Positions 6,033 through 13,124 of a stretch of 35,570 nt of DNA are shown in pieces; position 1 is the stretch's first letter, and each line of letters begins with the position of its first letter. The notes below the pieces were generated by a model, which ran no database searches, had not been told where the DNA came from, and saw only the letters and a list, made by a program, of their open reading frames with translations. Source of the stretch: Arthrobacter humicola (GTDB lineage: Bacteria > Actinomycetota > Actinomycetes > Actinomycetales > Micrococcaceae); contig NZ_JAFKON010000019.1 in NCBI RefSeq assembly GCF_022803015.1, positions 1-35,570 on the forward strand, given 5' to 3'. The position numbers were made by a program, and so were the translations under genes.

Positions 6033-6446
6033 TTACTTCGGTACGGCGCCGATCTGCTGCATGAGGGTCATAGTGTCCGTGGCCCCCCAGTGCTCGACGA
6101 CTTTGCCGCCGTCGACGCGGATGATGTCGACGCCGCTGAATTCGACGCTCCGACCGGTGGGCGCGACGCCCATCAGTTCTCCCTGATGCGTTCCAGTCAG
6201 GACCACGTATTGCGCCTCGAGATTTCCATCTACCAGCGCCGGTTCGGTGGTCTTGGCCCTAAGATCCGGGAATGCCGCCCGCATCGTGTTGACGAAGTAC
6301 CCGACGCCGTCCTTGGCGGGCGATTGTCCGGGTAGGGGGTCGTGATCGACGAAGTCATCACTGACCAGTTCATCAATGAGGGCGAGATTTCCGTCCCCAA
6401 TCACCTCTGTGTAGAACCGCTTGATCAATCCAGTCCCGTCAGCCAT
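6033..6446 (-). CDS. SnoaL-like polyketide cyclase/ester cyclase family protein
   Basis: The 137-aa product has an NTF2/SnoaL-like fold. The conserved blocks are FYTEVIGDGNLALIDELVSD, DFVDHDPLPGQSP, FPDLRAKTTEPALVDGNLEA and THQGELMGVAPTGRSVEFSG. The end is VDIIRVDGGKVVEHWGATDT, the usual "G.....G....D..r...GKi.EHW...D" signature of the ester cyclase subfamily. Members often lack a proven substrate in bacteria of this group. The start at 6446 is chosen because AAGGAG lies 6 bases upstream; an upstream in-frame extension exists but has no such signal. It follows the MFS transporter gene at 91 bases on the same strand, so co-transcription is possible. The downstream neighbour is the broken acetyltransferase. 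Confidence 0.85.
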   Translation of the reverse strand: MADGTGLIKRFYTEVIGDGNLALIDELVSDDFVDHDPLPGQSPAKDGVGYFVNTMRAAFPDLRAKTTEPALVDGNLEAQYVVLTGTHQGELMGVAPTGRSVEFSGVDIIRVDGGKVVEHWGATDTMTLMQQIGAVPK

Positions 6447-6537
6447 TTCCAACTCCTTAAAGTGGATGAGACCGCAGCCCAAGTCTTCCACTCCGGCCAT
6501 GGCACATCAACGGCTCACGCTCCTGCAGCGCCGGACC

Positions 6538-7899
6538 TCAGGCCCGCCGCTCCCGCCACCGCAGCGACACCACAAGCACCACCGCGCCGAGCCCCAGCAT
6601 CACGAACACCATCAGCCCCCAGTTCGCCTGCGTCACGCCGCTGCCGTAGAAGATGCCGATCAGCACGGTGGCCGTGATGGCGCCGAGGTAGCGGCAGGTC
6701 TGGAAGATCCCCGCGGCCACCCCTCGCTCTTCCGGCCGGGTGGACACGTACATGCCCTGGCTTGAGGAAATGGCGACCACGCAGTACGGCACACCCAGCA
6801 GGGCGGTCAGCGCGAGCACCAGCGGGACGGCGAGGGAGACCGTCAGCAGCCACATCGCCGCAGACGCGACGAGGAGCAGCACGACGCCGGCGGTCAGCAC
6901 CCGCCGCACGCCGACCCGGTCGATCGCGCGGACCGCGAACGGCGTCCCGACCACCGAGATCGCCGCGAGCGGCAGCATCAGCAGGCCGACGACGCCGGGA
7001 TTGTAGCCGCCCGCGGTCTGCAGCAGCTGCGGCAGCCCGAAGAACGCAAAGTAGTAGACGCCGTTGAACAGCGCAAAACCCAGGTAGACCAGCAGCAGCG
7101 GCCGGTTGCGGCCCAGCAGCCGCAGGTCAAGGAAGGGCGGGCTGAACCGCAGCTCCCGCCACGCGAACAGCGCCGCGAGGACCAGCCCGCCGCCCAGCAG
7201 CCACCAGCGGTAGTCGGGCAGCACATTCAGCATCGCCATCATCACCAGCACCAGGGCACCGATGAAGGCCCCAATCCCGGGCAGGTCAGAGTCGCGCACC
7301 AGTTCCGACACCCGGCCGCGTTCCCGGGCACCGTCGGCCGGGGCAAAGCGCCGGACCACGAGGATCGCCAGCAGCGAGAGCGGGACGTTGATCAGGAACA
7401 GCGCCTGCCAGCCCACCAGGCTCACCAGCAGGCCGCCCACCACGGGCCCGACGGCGGCCGCCGACGTGTTCGCCATCTGGATCCGGCCCAGCGGCCGGGT
7501 GGACTTCACGTTCGCCTCCCGCGCCAGCGCGGCGACCATGACGACGGCGCTCGGGTACGCCGTCGCGGTGCCGAGGGCCATGAAGGCGCGAGCCACGCAC
7601 AGCAGCGCAAAGTTCGGCGCAAAAGGCGCGAGCGCACAGGTCACTGCCACCAGGGCCATGCCCAGCAGGAACAGCCGCCGCGGGCCGAAGCGGTCCGCGA
7701 GCCGGCCCATCAGCGGCTGGCCGGCCGCGGAGGTGAGGTAGAACGCCGTGATCACCCAGGTGACCGTGGCGACGTCGAGCCCGAAGTCCTCGCGCAGCAC
7801 CACCAGGGCGACGGCGATCATCGACGAATTCAACGGGTTCAGCGACGTGCCGAGGCTGAGGCCGGCGACGGCCAGGCCTGCACGGGGAGAGTTGCTCAC
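6538..7899 (-). CDS. MFS transporter, drug:H+ antiporter type
   Basis: This is a major facilitator superfamily membrane protein of 453 aa with about 12-14 hydrophobic segments. The N-terminal half shows the DHA2 (EmrB/QacA-like) opening SLGTSLNPLNSSMIAVALVV and the cytoplasmic loop motif A (GRLADRFGPRRLF) between TM2 and TM3. A motif-C-like stretch AAAVGPVVGGLLVSLVGWQ supports export rather than import. The C-terminal half holds the paired loop RAIDRVGVRRVL. It is likely a proton-driven exporter of small hydrophobic compounds; the substrate is unknown. I chose GTG 7899 (VSNSPRAG) because the membrane domain starts directly after it and upstream codons look non-coding. It sits between an alpha/beta hydrolase gene (88 bases upstream) and the SnoaL-like gene. 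Confidence 0.88.
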   Translation of the reverse strand: MSNSPRAGLAVAGLSLGTSLNPLNSSMIAVALVVLREDFGLDVATVTWVITAFYLTSAAGQPLMGRLADRFGPRRLFLLGMALVAVTCALAPFAPNFALLCVARAFMALGTATAYPSAVVMVAALAREANVKSTRPLGRIQMANTSAAAVGPVVGGLLVSLVGWQALFLINVPLSLLAILVVRRFAPADGARERGRVSELVRDSDLPGIGAFIGALVLVMMAMLNVLPDYRWWLLGGGLVLAALFAWRELRFSPPFLDLRLLGRNRPLLLVYLGFALFNGVYYFAFFGLPQLLQTAGGYNPGVVGLLMLPLAAISVVGTPFAVRAIDRVGVRRVLTAGVVLLLVASAAMWLLTVSLAVPLVLALTALLGVPYCVVAISSSQGMYVSTRPEERGVAAGIFQTCRYLGAITATVLIGIFYGSGVTQANWGLMVFVMLGLGAVVLVVSLRWRERRA

Positions 7900-7987
7900 G
7901 GCAACAGTCTGTCCTACGACCCCGGGCGAAATCGAACCAGACGACGCATGCCGCCGTCGTCGTCGCTCTGGCGTCAGCCCTCCCTGC

Positions 7988-8797
7988 CTAGCCGTTGTTC
8001 GCCGCGCTGGCAGCCGAGGTGATGAATGAAGTGACCATGCTGAGGACTGGGCCGGCGGGAACCAGGGTCTGGCCGTGGTTGCGGCCGGGCAGGGCCTGGA
8101 ACTGTGCCCTGGGCATGCGCTGGGCCGCCCGTTCCGAGTCCGCATGCCGAAGCGGGTCTTCGGTGCCGGCGAGCAGCAAGGTGGGGGTGTCTAGGGTCCG
8201 TAGGACCGGCTCCGGGATTCCGGGTTCGTTCTCACTCCGCCGGAAGTAGGCGCGCAGGGCCGCGGGGTCGTTGGCCAGCAGCGCGGCGGTCGTCTGCGGA
8301 TCGAGGTCGCGGCCCGTGGCGATGCTCCATTGGCGCAGAAATTCCGGCATTCCGCCCCGTTCCAGGGCCTGGTCATATCCGGGGAAGAAGATCGATTCGA
8401 TTTGCCCGGCCGGGGAGCGGTACGTGCCGCCCGCAGCCGTAAATGTCTTGACGCGCTCGGGACTGCTGGCCAGCAGTGAGAATCCGATTCTCGAGCCGGC
8501 GGAATACCCCACGTAGTGGGCTGCCTGCGCGCCGGCGGCGTCCAGGACTGCCGCCACATCCCCGACGAGCAGGTCCATGCTGTAGGCGTCTTCGTGATGC
8601 GGCTTGTCACTGCGGCCGTGTCCCCGCAGATCCAGGGTCACCACGTGAAAGCGCTCCTGCAAGGCCTTCGTGTAGCCCAGTCCCCGCCAAATGGCACGGG
8701 ACAGCCCTGAACCGTGCACCAGAACGATCGTGGGGCCGGCGCCCTGCTCCTGAAAGGAAATTCGGACGCCATCCACGGCGTTGAAGGCATCACCCAT
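7988..8797 (-). CDS. Alpha/beta-fold hydrolase
   Basis: The 269-aa product has all alpha/beta hydrolase landmarks: the oxyanion strand TIVLVHGSG (24-31), LDLRGHGRSD (56-64), and the nucleophile elbow GYSAGS with Ser99. The acid residue lies in LLLAGTEDPLR and the catalytic His in GRNHGQ near the end. It resembles haloperoxidase/esterase-type hydrolases; the substrate is unknown. The start is ATG 8797, because GAGGAG lies about 10 bases upstream. The same frame stays open up to 8947, but that part encodes an unrelated methyltransferase motif (see the separate entry). It is the first gene of a minus-strand run with the MFS transporter and the SnoaL-like protein. Confidence 0.87.
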   Translation of the reverse strand: MGDAFNAVDGVRISFQEQGAGPTIVLVHGSGLSRAIWRGLGYTKALQERFHVVTLDLRGHGRSDKPHHEDAYSMDLLVGDVAAVLDAAGAQAAHYVGYSAGSRIGFSLLASSPERVKTFTAAGGTYRSPAGQIESIFFPGYDQALERGGMPEFLRQWSIATGRDLDPQTTAALLANDPAALRAYFRRSENEPGIPEPVLRTLDTPTLLLAGTEDPLRHADSERAAQRMPRAQFQALPGRNHGQTLVPAGPVLSMVTSFITSAASAANNG

Positions 8798-8839
8798 AAC
8801 GTACTGCTCCTCTCGGAGACCTCTTCGGTCGATGAGGTC

Positions 8840-8947
8840 GGGCGGAAGTCCTGCCGGATAAGGTGTTTCCTTGCCCGCGCCGCAGCCGAGATCTATGGCG
8901 CGGCGGCCGTTCCCCGGAGAGGCCAGGGCCCACCGCCGCGCCGTCAA
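8840..8947 (-). pseudogene. Small relic of a SAM-dependent methyltransferase
   Basis: In frame with and directly upstream of the hydrolase, the minus strand encodes TARRWALASPGNGRRAIDLG CGAGKETPYPAGL. This is motif I (the SAM-binding GxGxG loop, DLGCGAG) of class I methyltransferases with its usual upstream helix. The protein does not continue as a methyltransferase: the acidic loop and later motifs are missing. It lies between the end of the ABC ATPase gene (8957) and the hydrolase ribosome-binding site. It is probably a leftover of a deleted gene, although a fused, longer hydrolase cannot be excluded from sequence alone. Confidence 0.45.
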
Positions 8948-8956
8948 CCTTGAATG

Positions 8957-9724
8957 TCACAGCACCTTGGAGAGGAACGCCTTGGTCCGGTCGTGTTGCG
9001 GATCGCTCAGGATCTGGCGGGGAGCCCCGGCCTCCACCACCACCCCGTCGTCCATGAAGACCAGGGTGTCCGCCACCTCGCGGGCGAACCCCATCTCGTG
9101 GGTCACCACAATCATGGTCATGCCGCTCTTGGCCAGTCCCTTCATGACATCGAGCACCTCGCCCACCAGCTCCGGGTCCAAAGCACTGGTCGGTTCGTCG
9201 AAGAGCATCAGTTTGGGGTCCATGGCCAAGGCCCGGGCAATGGCCACCCGCTGCTGCTGGCCGCCCGAAAGGTGCGCCGGGTAGGCGTCGCCCTTGTCCC
9301 CCAGCCCCACGCGCTCCAGCAGTTCTATGGCCCGTGCCGTGGCAGCGGCCTTGGAAATCTTCTTCACCCGCATGGGAGCCAGGATGATGTTCTCCACTGC
9401 GGTCAGGTGCGGGAACAGGTTGAACCGCTGGAAGACCATTCCGATTTCCTGGCGCTGGAAAGCAGCTTCCTTGAGCTTGAGTTCGTAGAGCTTCTCGCCT
9501 TTTTGGCGGTAGCCAACCAGCTGTCCGTCGACCGAAAGCCGGCCGCCGTCAACCACCTCCAAGTGGTTGATACAGCGCAGGAACGTCGACTTGCCCGAAC
9601 CGCTGGGCCCCACGATGCAGAGAACCTCCCCGGGGTCGACCTCCAGGCTGATCCCACGCAGGACCCTGTTGGATCCGAAATTCTTGGAAACCTTCTCCGC
9701 AAGAACCATTGGCACGCCGGTCAT
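8957..9724 (-). CDS. Polar amino acid ABC transporter, ATP-binding protein
   Basis: This 255-aa ATPase belongs to the GlnQ/HisP/ArtM class that powers polar amino acid importers. It shows Walker A GPSGSGKST (39-47), Q-loop VFQRFNLFPHLT (98-109), signature LSGGQQQR (152-159), Walker B LMLFDEPTSALD (172-183) and the switch His209 (VVTHEM). The insertion KGEKLYELKLKE after strand 3 is common in this subfamily. ATG 9724 overlaps the permease stop codon by four bases (ATGA), so the two are translationally coupled. It is the last gene of the oxidase-binding protein-permease-ATPase run. Confidence 0.93.
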   Translation of the reverse strand: MTGVPMVLAEKVSKNFGSNRVLRGISLEVDPGEVLCIVGPSGSGKSTFLRCINHLEVVDGGRLSVDGQLVGYRQKGEKLYELKLKEAAFQRQEIGMVFQRFNLFPHLTAVENIILAPMRVKKISKAAATARAIELLERVGLGDKGDAYPAHLSGGQQQRVAIARALAMDPKLMLFDEPTSALDPELVGEVLDVMKGLAKSGMTMIVVTHEMGFAREVADTLVFMDDGVVVEAGAPRQILSDPQHDRTKAFLSKVL

Positions 9725-10740
9725 CCCTTACCTCCAAAATCTGTCCCGAGCGGTGCACCCGGCGCGCCAGGTCCGGCCGTCGGTGCCGGCGCGGACCCCG
9801 CGGGTTCCTTGCCCATCTTGACCCGCCCGGTTCCGCGCGAGAACCGCTTTTCAATGAAGTGCTGCCCGACCATCAGGATCGACGTGAAAAGCAGATACCA
9901 AAGGGAAGCCACAATCAGCAGCGGCACGGGTGTGAACGTCACGGCTGATATGCCGCGGGACACCCCGTACAGGTCAATGCTCAAGGGGATCGCTGCCACC
10001 AGGGAGGTGGTCTTGAGCATCGAAATCACTTCGTTGCCGGTAGGCGGAATGATGATTTTCATGGCCTGCGGAACCACGACATACCGCATGGTCTGGCCCC
10101 AGGACATGGCCAGGGCCGTGGAAGCCTCCGCCTGGCCCTCGTCCACGGACAGCAGGCCGGCACGCACGATTTCAGACATGTAGGCGGCCTCGTTCAGGGC
10201 CAGCCCGATCACGGCGGTAATGAACAGGTTCGTGAAGATCTCGTTCGGGACGGTGACCCACGGCGTCGTGAACGGAATCCCCAGCGTGAACACCGGGTAG
10301 ATCAGGGCCACGATGCCCCAGAACACCAACTGCACGTAGACAGGGGTTCCGCGGAAGATCCAGATGTACAGCCAGGCGATGCTCTTGAGCACCGGATTTG
10401 GTGAGAGCCGCATGATGGCCAGAAGCAGCCCGATGACGATCGCGCCGATCATCGAGTAGATGGTCAGCCACAGCGTCACCCACGCGGCCTGGCTGATCCG
10501 GCGGTCAAAAATGTACTTGCCCACATCCGGCCAGCCATAGTCCGCGCGCTGGGCGGCGTCCAGGACAAATACCGCCAACCCGAGCAAAAGAACCACGGCA
10601 ATCACGATCCGCCACGGGTGCCGCAGCGGGATCGCCACGATCGCCTCCGCCGGCGAGTTGTCCGTGTCCTGCCCGCTCCGGTCCCGGTGCTTCCTGTCAG
10701 GCTCCGACTCAATCATCCTGTCGGATTCCGGCTCGCTCAT
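9721..10740 (-). CDS. Polar amino acid ABC transporter, permease
   Basis: This integral membrane permease of the HisM/HisQ/GlnP family is 339 aa, longer than the usual 220-300. It has a charged N-terminal extension (about 1-40, MSEPESDRMIESEPDRKHRD) and a Pro/Gly/Ala-rich C-terminal tail (after about 310). The core includes WVTLWLTIYSMIGAIVIGLL, the FRGTPVYVQLVFWG loop, and the cytoplasmic EAA-type loop that contacts the ATPase (EASTALAMSWGQTMRYVVVPQ). A single permease gene suggests a homodimer. AAAGGG precedes ATG 10740, and the gene starts 6 bases after the binding-protein stop codon. Confidence 0.92.
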   Translation of the reverse strand: MSEPESDRMIESEPDRKHRDRSGQDTDNSPAEAIVAIPLRHPWRIVIAVVLLLGLAVFVLDAAQRADYGWPDVGKYIFDRRISQAAWVTLWLTIYSMIGAIVIGLLLAIMRLSPNPVLKSIAWLYIWIFRGTPVYVQLVFWGIVALIYPVFTLGIPFTTPWVTVPNEIFTNLFITAVIGLALNEAAYMSEIVRAGLLSVDEGQAEASTALAMSWGQTMRYVVVPQAMKIIIPPTGNEVISMLKTTSLVAAIPLSIDLYGVSRGISAVTFTPVPLLIVASLWYLLFTSILMVGQHFIEKRFSRGTGRVKMGKEPAGSAPAPTAGPGAPGAPLGTDFGGKG

Positions 10741-10746
10741 TTGCTA

Positions 10747-11649
10747 TCACCCTTTGGCTGCCACGTTGAGAGTTGCTGTCTTGACGCCACCGGATTCGAC
10801 GCCCCACTTGGACAGGATCTTGTTGTACGTGCCGTCGTCGATCAGAGCCTGCAGCGCCTTCTGCAGGACCGGGGTAAATTCGCTGCCCTTGGCCACGGGC
10901 ATCCCGTACGGCGCCACCTCAAAGGCGTCGCCGGCGGTCTGCAGCTTGTCCTTGGTCTTGGAGATCGCGTACAGAGTCACGGGCGAATCGGCACTCATCG
11001 CGTCGACCTGTCCCACCACGAGGGCGTTGGTCGCCTGGTCCTGCGCGTCGTACTTGAAAATGGTGATCGCCGGCTTGCCTGCATCCGTGCAGGCCTTCGA
11101 CTTGGCCGGGACCTCATGCGTGTCCTCATAGGTGGTGGCCTGGACGGCGACCTTGAGCCCGCAGGCGTTGTTCGGGTCCACATTCTTGCCCTTGGGCGAC
11201 GCCCACTGGATGCCGGCCGAGTAGTAGTTCACGAAATCCACCTGCTTTTCGCGTTCCAGCGTGTCGGAGAAGGACGACATTCCCATGTCATCCTTCCCTG
11301 CCTTTACTGCCGGCAGAATGTTATCGAAGGTGCCGATGTCGAAGTTGACCTTCAACCCCATAACCTTGCCCAGGGCATTGGTGAGGTCCACGGACCAGCC
11401 TGCCGGTTCGCCGTTATCGTCCTTGAATTCGTTGGGCGGGTAGTTGTTGGCCATGCCGACGTTGAGCACGCCGGAGCTCTTCATTTTTTCCGGGAGCGAG
11501 GCGGCAATGGAGTCATTCTTTTGCACGTCGATGGTGTCAGCGGTACCGGATGCCGAGCCGGTGGCGGCGGGTTCGCTGTTGTTGACACAGCCCGAGAGCG
11601 AGAGCGCCGTGGCTATGGTGAGAACGGGAAGAAGGTATCGGGTGCGCAT
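10747..11649 (-). CDS. Polar amino acid ABC transporter, substrate-binding lipoprotein
   Basis: This family 3 solute-binding protein (SBP_bac_3) is 300 aa. It starts with a lipoprotein signal peptide (MRTRYLLPVLTIATALSLSG-C, lipidated Cys21), followed by a Ser/Ala/Thr-rich tether. The binding domain begins at SGVLNVGMANNYPPNEFKDD and continues with GWSVDLTNALGKVMGLKVNF and later KYDAQDQATNALVVGQVDAM, in the usual two-lobe order. The ligand cannot be read from the sequence. Placement behind an alpha-hydroxy-acid oxidase and a PucR regulator hints at a nitrogen-containing or hydroxy-acid nutrient. AAGGAAG lies 5-10 bases before ATG 11649. A stem-loop at 11681-11700 separates it from the oxidase gene, which would allow a different transcript level for this abundant component. 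Confidence 0.92.
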   Translation of the reverse strand: MRTRYLLPVLTIATALSLSGCVNNSEPAATGSASGTADTIDVQKNDSIAASLPEKMKSSGVLNVGMANNYPPNEFKDDNGEPAGWSVDLTNALGKVMGLKVNFDIGTFDNILPAVKAGKDDMGMSSFSDTLEREKQVDFVNYYSAGIQWASPKGKNVDPNNACGLKVAVQATTYEDTHEVPAKSKACTDAGKPAITIFKYDAQDQATNALVVGQVDAMSADSPVTLYAISKTKDKLQTAGDAFEVAPYGMPVAKGSEFTPVLQKALQALIDDGTYNKILSKWGVESGGVKTATLNVAAKG

Positions 11650-11680
11650 GGCTTCCTTAGCTGTTCAGGGATTCTCTAGG

Positions 11681-11700
11681 CTCCCGCAACGCTGCGGGAG
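11681..11700 (-). terminator. 8-bp stem-loop between oxidase and ABC genes
   Basis: CTCCCGCA and TGCGGGAG form a perfect 8-bp stem with a 4-base loop in the 78-base gap between the oxidase stop (11728) and the binding-protein start (11649). No U-run follows on the minus strand. It is therefore more likely a partial attenuator or mRNA-stabilising hairpin than a strong terminator. Confidence 0.5.
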
Positions 11701-11727
11701 GGCACTGCATGACTGCTTATTCAAAAC

Positions 11728-13002
11728 TCATGAATTCGTGTTTTCCGACGCTCTTGTCTCAAGAAGTTCTCCGGAATGACGAATATCCCGAAGAATTTCC
11801 CCGCCCCGGGCCTTCAACTCGGAAATACTGGAGACGCCTACTAACGTCATCGTACGCCGCAGTTCATCCCCGAAGATGTCGATGATGCGTCCGACGCCCG
11901 GTGAGCCGGCCGCCACCAATCCGTACAGGTAGGCCCGGCCGATCGAACAGGCATCGGCCCCCAGTGCCAGCGCCTTGAGAATGTCGCTCCCCCGGCGGAT
12001 GCCGGAGTCCACGTAGATCTCGATCGAATCGCCCACCCGTTGCCGCGATTCCTGCAGGACGTCCATGGGGCTCAGCATGTGATCGAGCTGGCGGCCGCCA
12101 TGATTACTCAACTGGACGGCGTCCAGGCCAATCCGGGAGGCCTTCGCGACGTCGGCCGGGTTGACGCAGCCCTTGAGCACGATTTTGCCGTGCCAGGCCT
12201 GCCGCAGGGCCTCAAGTTCCTTCCAGCCGCTGCTGGCATCCGAGTGGCCCAGGATGTGCTGCCACATGGTCGGGGTCACCACGGAGGAGGCGGCGGGGCT
12301 TTGCGGATCCAGGTTCGGGAAGCTGATGCCGTCCGACTTCAAGAAGTTGACCCACCACGAAGGGCGCCGGGCGATGTCCGCGATGGTTGACAGCGTGAGC
12401 GCGGGAGGGGCGGTGAATCCGTTGTGAAGGTCCCTTTCCCTGGAGCCCAGTGCCCGCGTGTCGACGCCGACAATCAGGGTGTTGAATCCGGCTGACTTGC
12501 AGCGGGCCAGTTTGTTCTTCATCGCCTGGGCGTCGGAAGTGAGGCCAAAGTTGAACCAGCGGTCAAGGGACGGGTGCTGCTCTGCGATGGTTTCCATGGG
12601 CACGGTGCTCAGGCCGGCCAACCCATAGGGGATGCGGGCCCGGTCGGCGGCGGCCGCGACGGCCAGCTCGCCCTCGGGATGGAACAGCCGGGTCGCCCCG
12701 GTGGGGGTCAAGGTCAGCGGCAGCGCGCTTTCTTTTCCGAGCAGGGTCGTCGTCGTTTCGGGTCCGGACACCGGGCCCCAGCTGGGCATGAGGGCCCAGG
12801 CATCGAAGACGGCCCTGTTGCGGCGCAGCGTCACTTCGTCTTCGGATCCGCCGTCGAGATAGTCGAAAATCCCGGCCGGCAAGACCTTGCGCGCCGATTT
12901 CCGGAATTCCTCGACGTTGTAGGCGCCCGCCAGCACACGCCGTTGGCGGGACAAGACGGGAGCTTTCACCTGGACGAGTTGCCTGGCTTCGCTGATTTTC
13001 AA
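11728..13002 (-). CDS. FMN-dependent alpha-hydroxy-acid oxidase/dehydrogenase (LldD-like)
   Basis: This 424-aa TIM-barrel flavoenzyme of the L-lactate dehydrogenase/glycolate oxidase family oxidises an L-2-hydroxy acid to the 2-oxo acid. The landmarks are FDYLDGGSEDEVTLRRNR (46-63), the FMN-binding TPTGATRLFHPEGE (99-112), VDTRALGSRERDLHNGF (180-196), and the flavin-contacting Lys277 in IVLKG. The catalytic pair is His301 and Arg304 in SNHGGRQLD, and DSGIRRGSDILKALALGADA follows as the phosphate-binding end. There are no membrane segments. The substrate could be lactate, mandelate or a related acid. GGAAGG lies 6 bases before ATG 13002. The gene is divergent from the PucR regulator and heads the ABC transporter run, so the two are probably co-regulated. 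Confidence 0.9.
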   Translation of the reverse strand: MKISEARQLVQVKAPVLSRQRRVLAGAYNVEEFRKSARKVLPAGIFDYLDGGSEDEVTLRRNRAVFDAWALMPSWGPVSGPETTTTLLGKESALPLTLTPTGATRLFHPEGELAVAAAADRARIPYGLAGLSTVPMETIAEQHPSLDRWFNFGLTSDAQAMKNKLARCKSAGFNTLIVGVDTRALGSRERDLHNGFTAPPALTLSTIADIARRPSWWVNFLKSDGISFPNLDPQSPAASSVVTPTMWQHILGHSDASSGWKELEALRQAWHGKIVLKGCVNPADVAKASRIGLDAVQLSNHGGRQLDHMLSPMDVLQESRQRVGDSIEIYVDSGIRRGSDILKALALGADACSIGRAYLYGLVAAGSPGVGRIIDIFGDELRRTMTLVGVSSISELKARGGEILRDIRHSGELLETRASENTNS

Positions 13003-13124
13003 TGACGGCCTTCCGTTGAACTGTCCTGCGTTATGGTTCAGCGTAGGAAATGAAGCTCCGCATCACCATGGAGTTATCGACAAATTGAGGGGCCAATCAT
13101 TAGTAGCGAATACCAAACAGCTTC
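13003..13124. promoter_or_regulatory. Divergent promoter region, oxidase / pucR-type regulator
   Basis: This 122-base spacer between two head-to-head genes must hold both promoters and, by analogy with other PucR systems, the regulator's binding site. It is more AT-rich than the flanking genes, especially 13075-13120. I see a weak interrupted dyad (TGAAC near 13017 and GTTCA near 13036) but no convincing consensus boxes. Confidence 0.45.

Noticed and set aside
8954..10183. 409-codon plus-strand open frame
   Set aside because: Antisense to the ABC ATPase and permease genes, which carry clear motifs.
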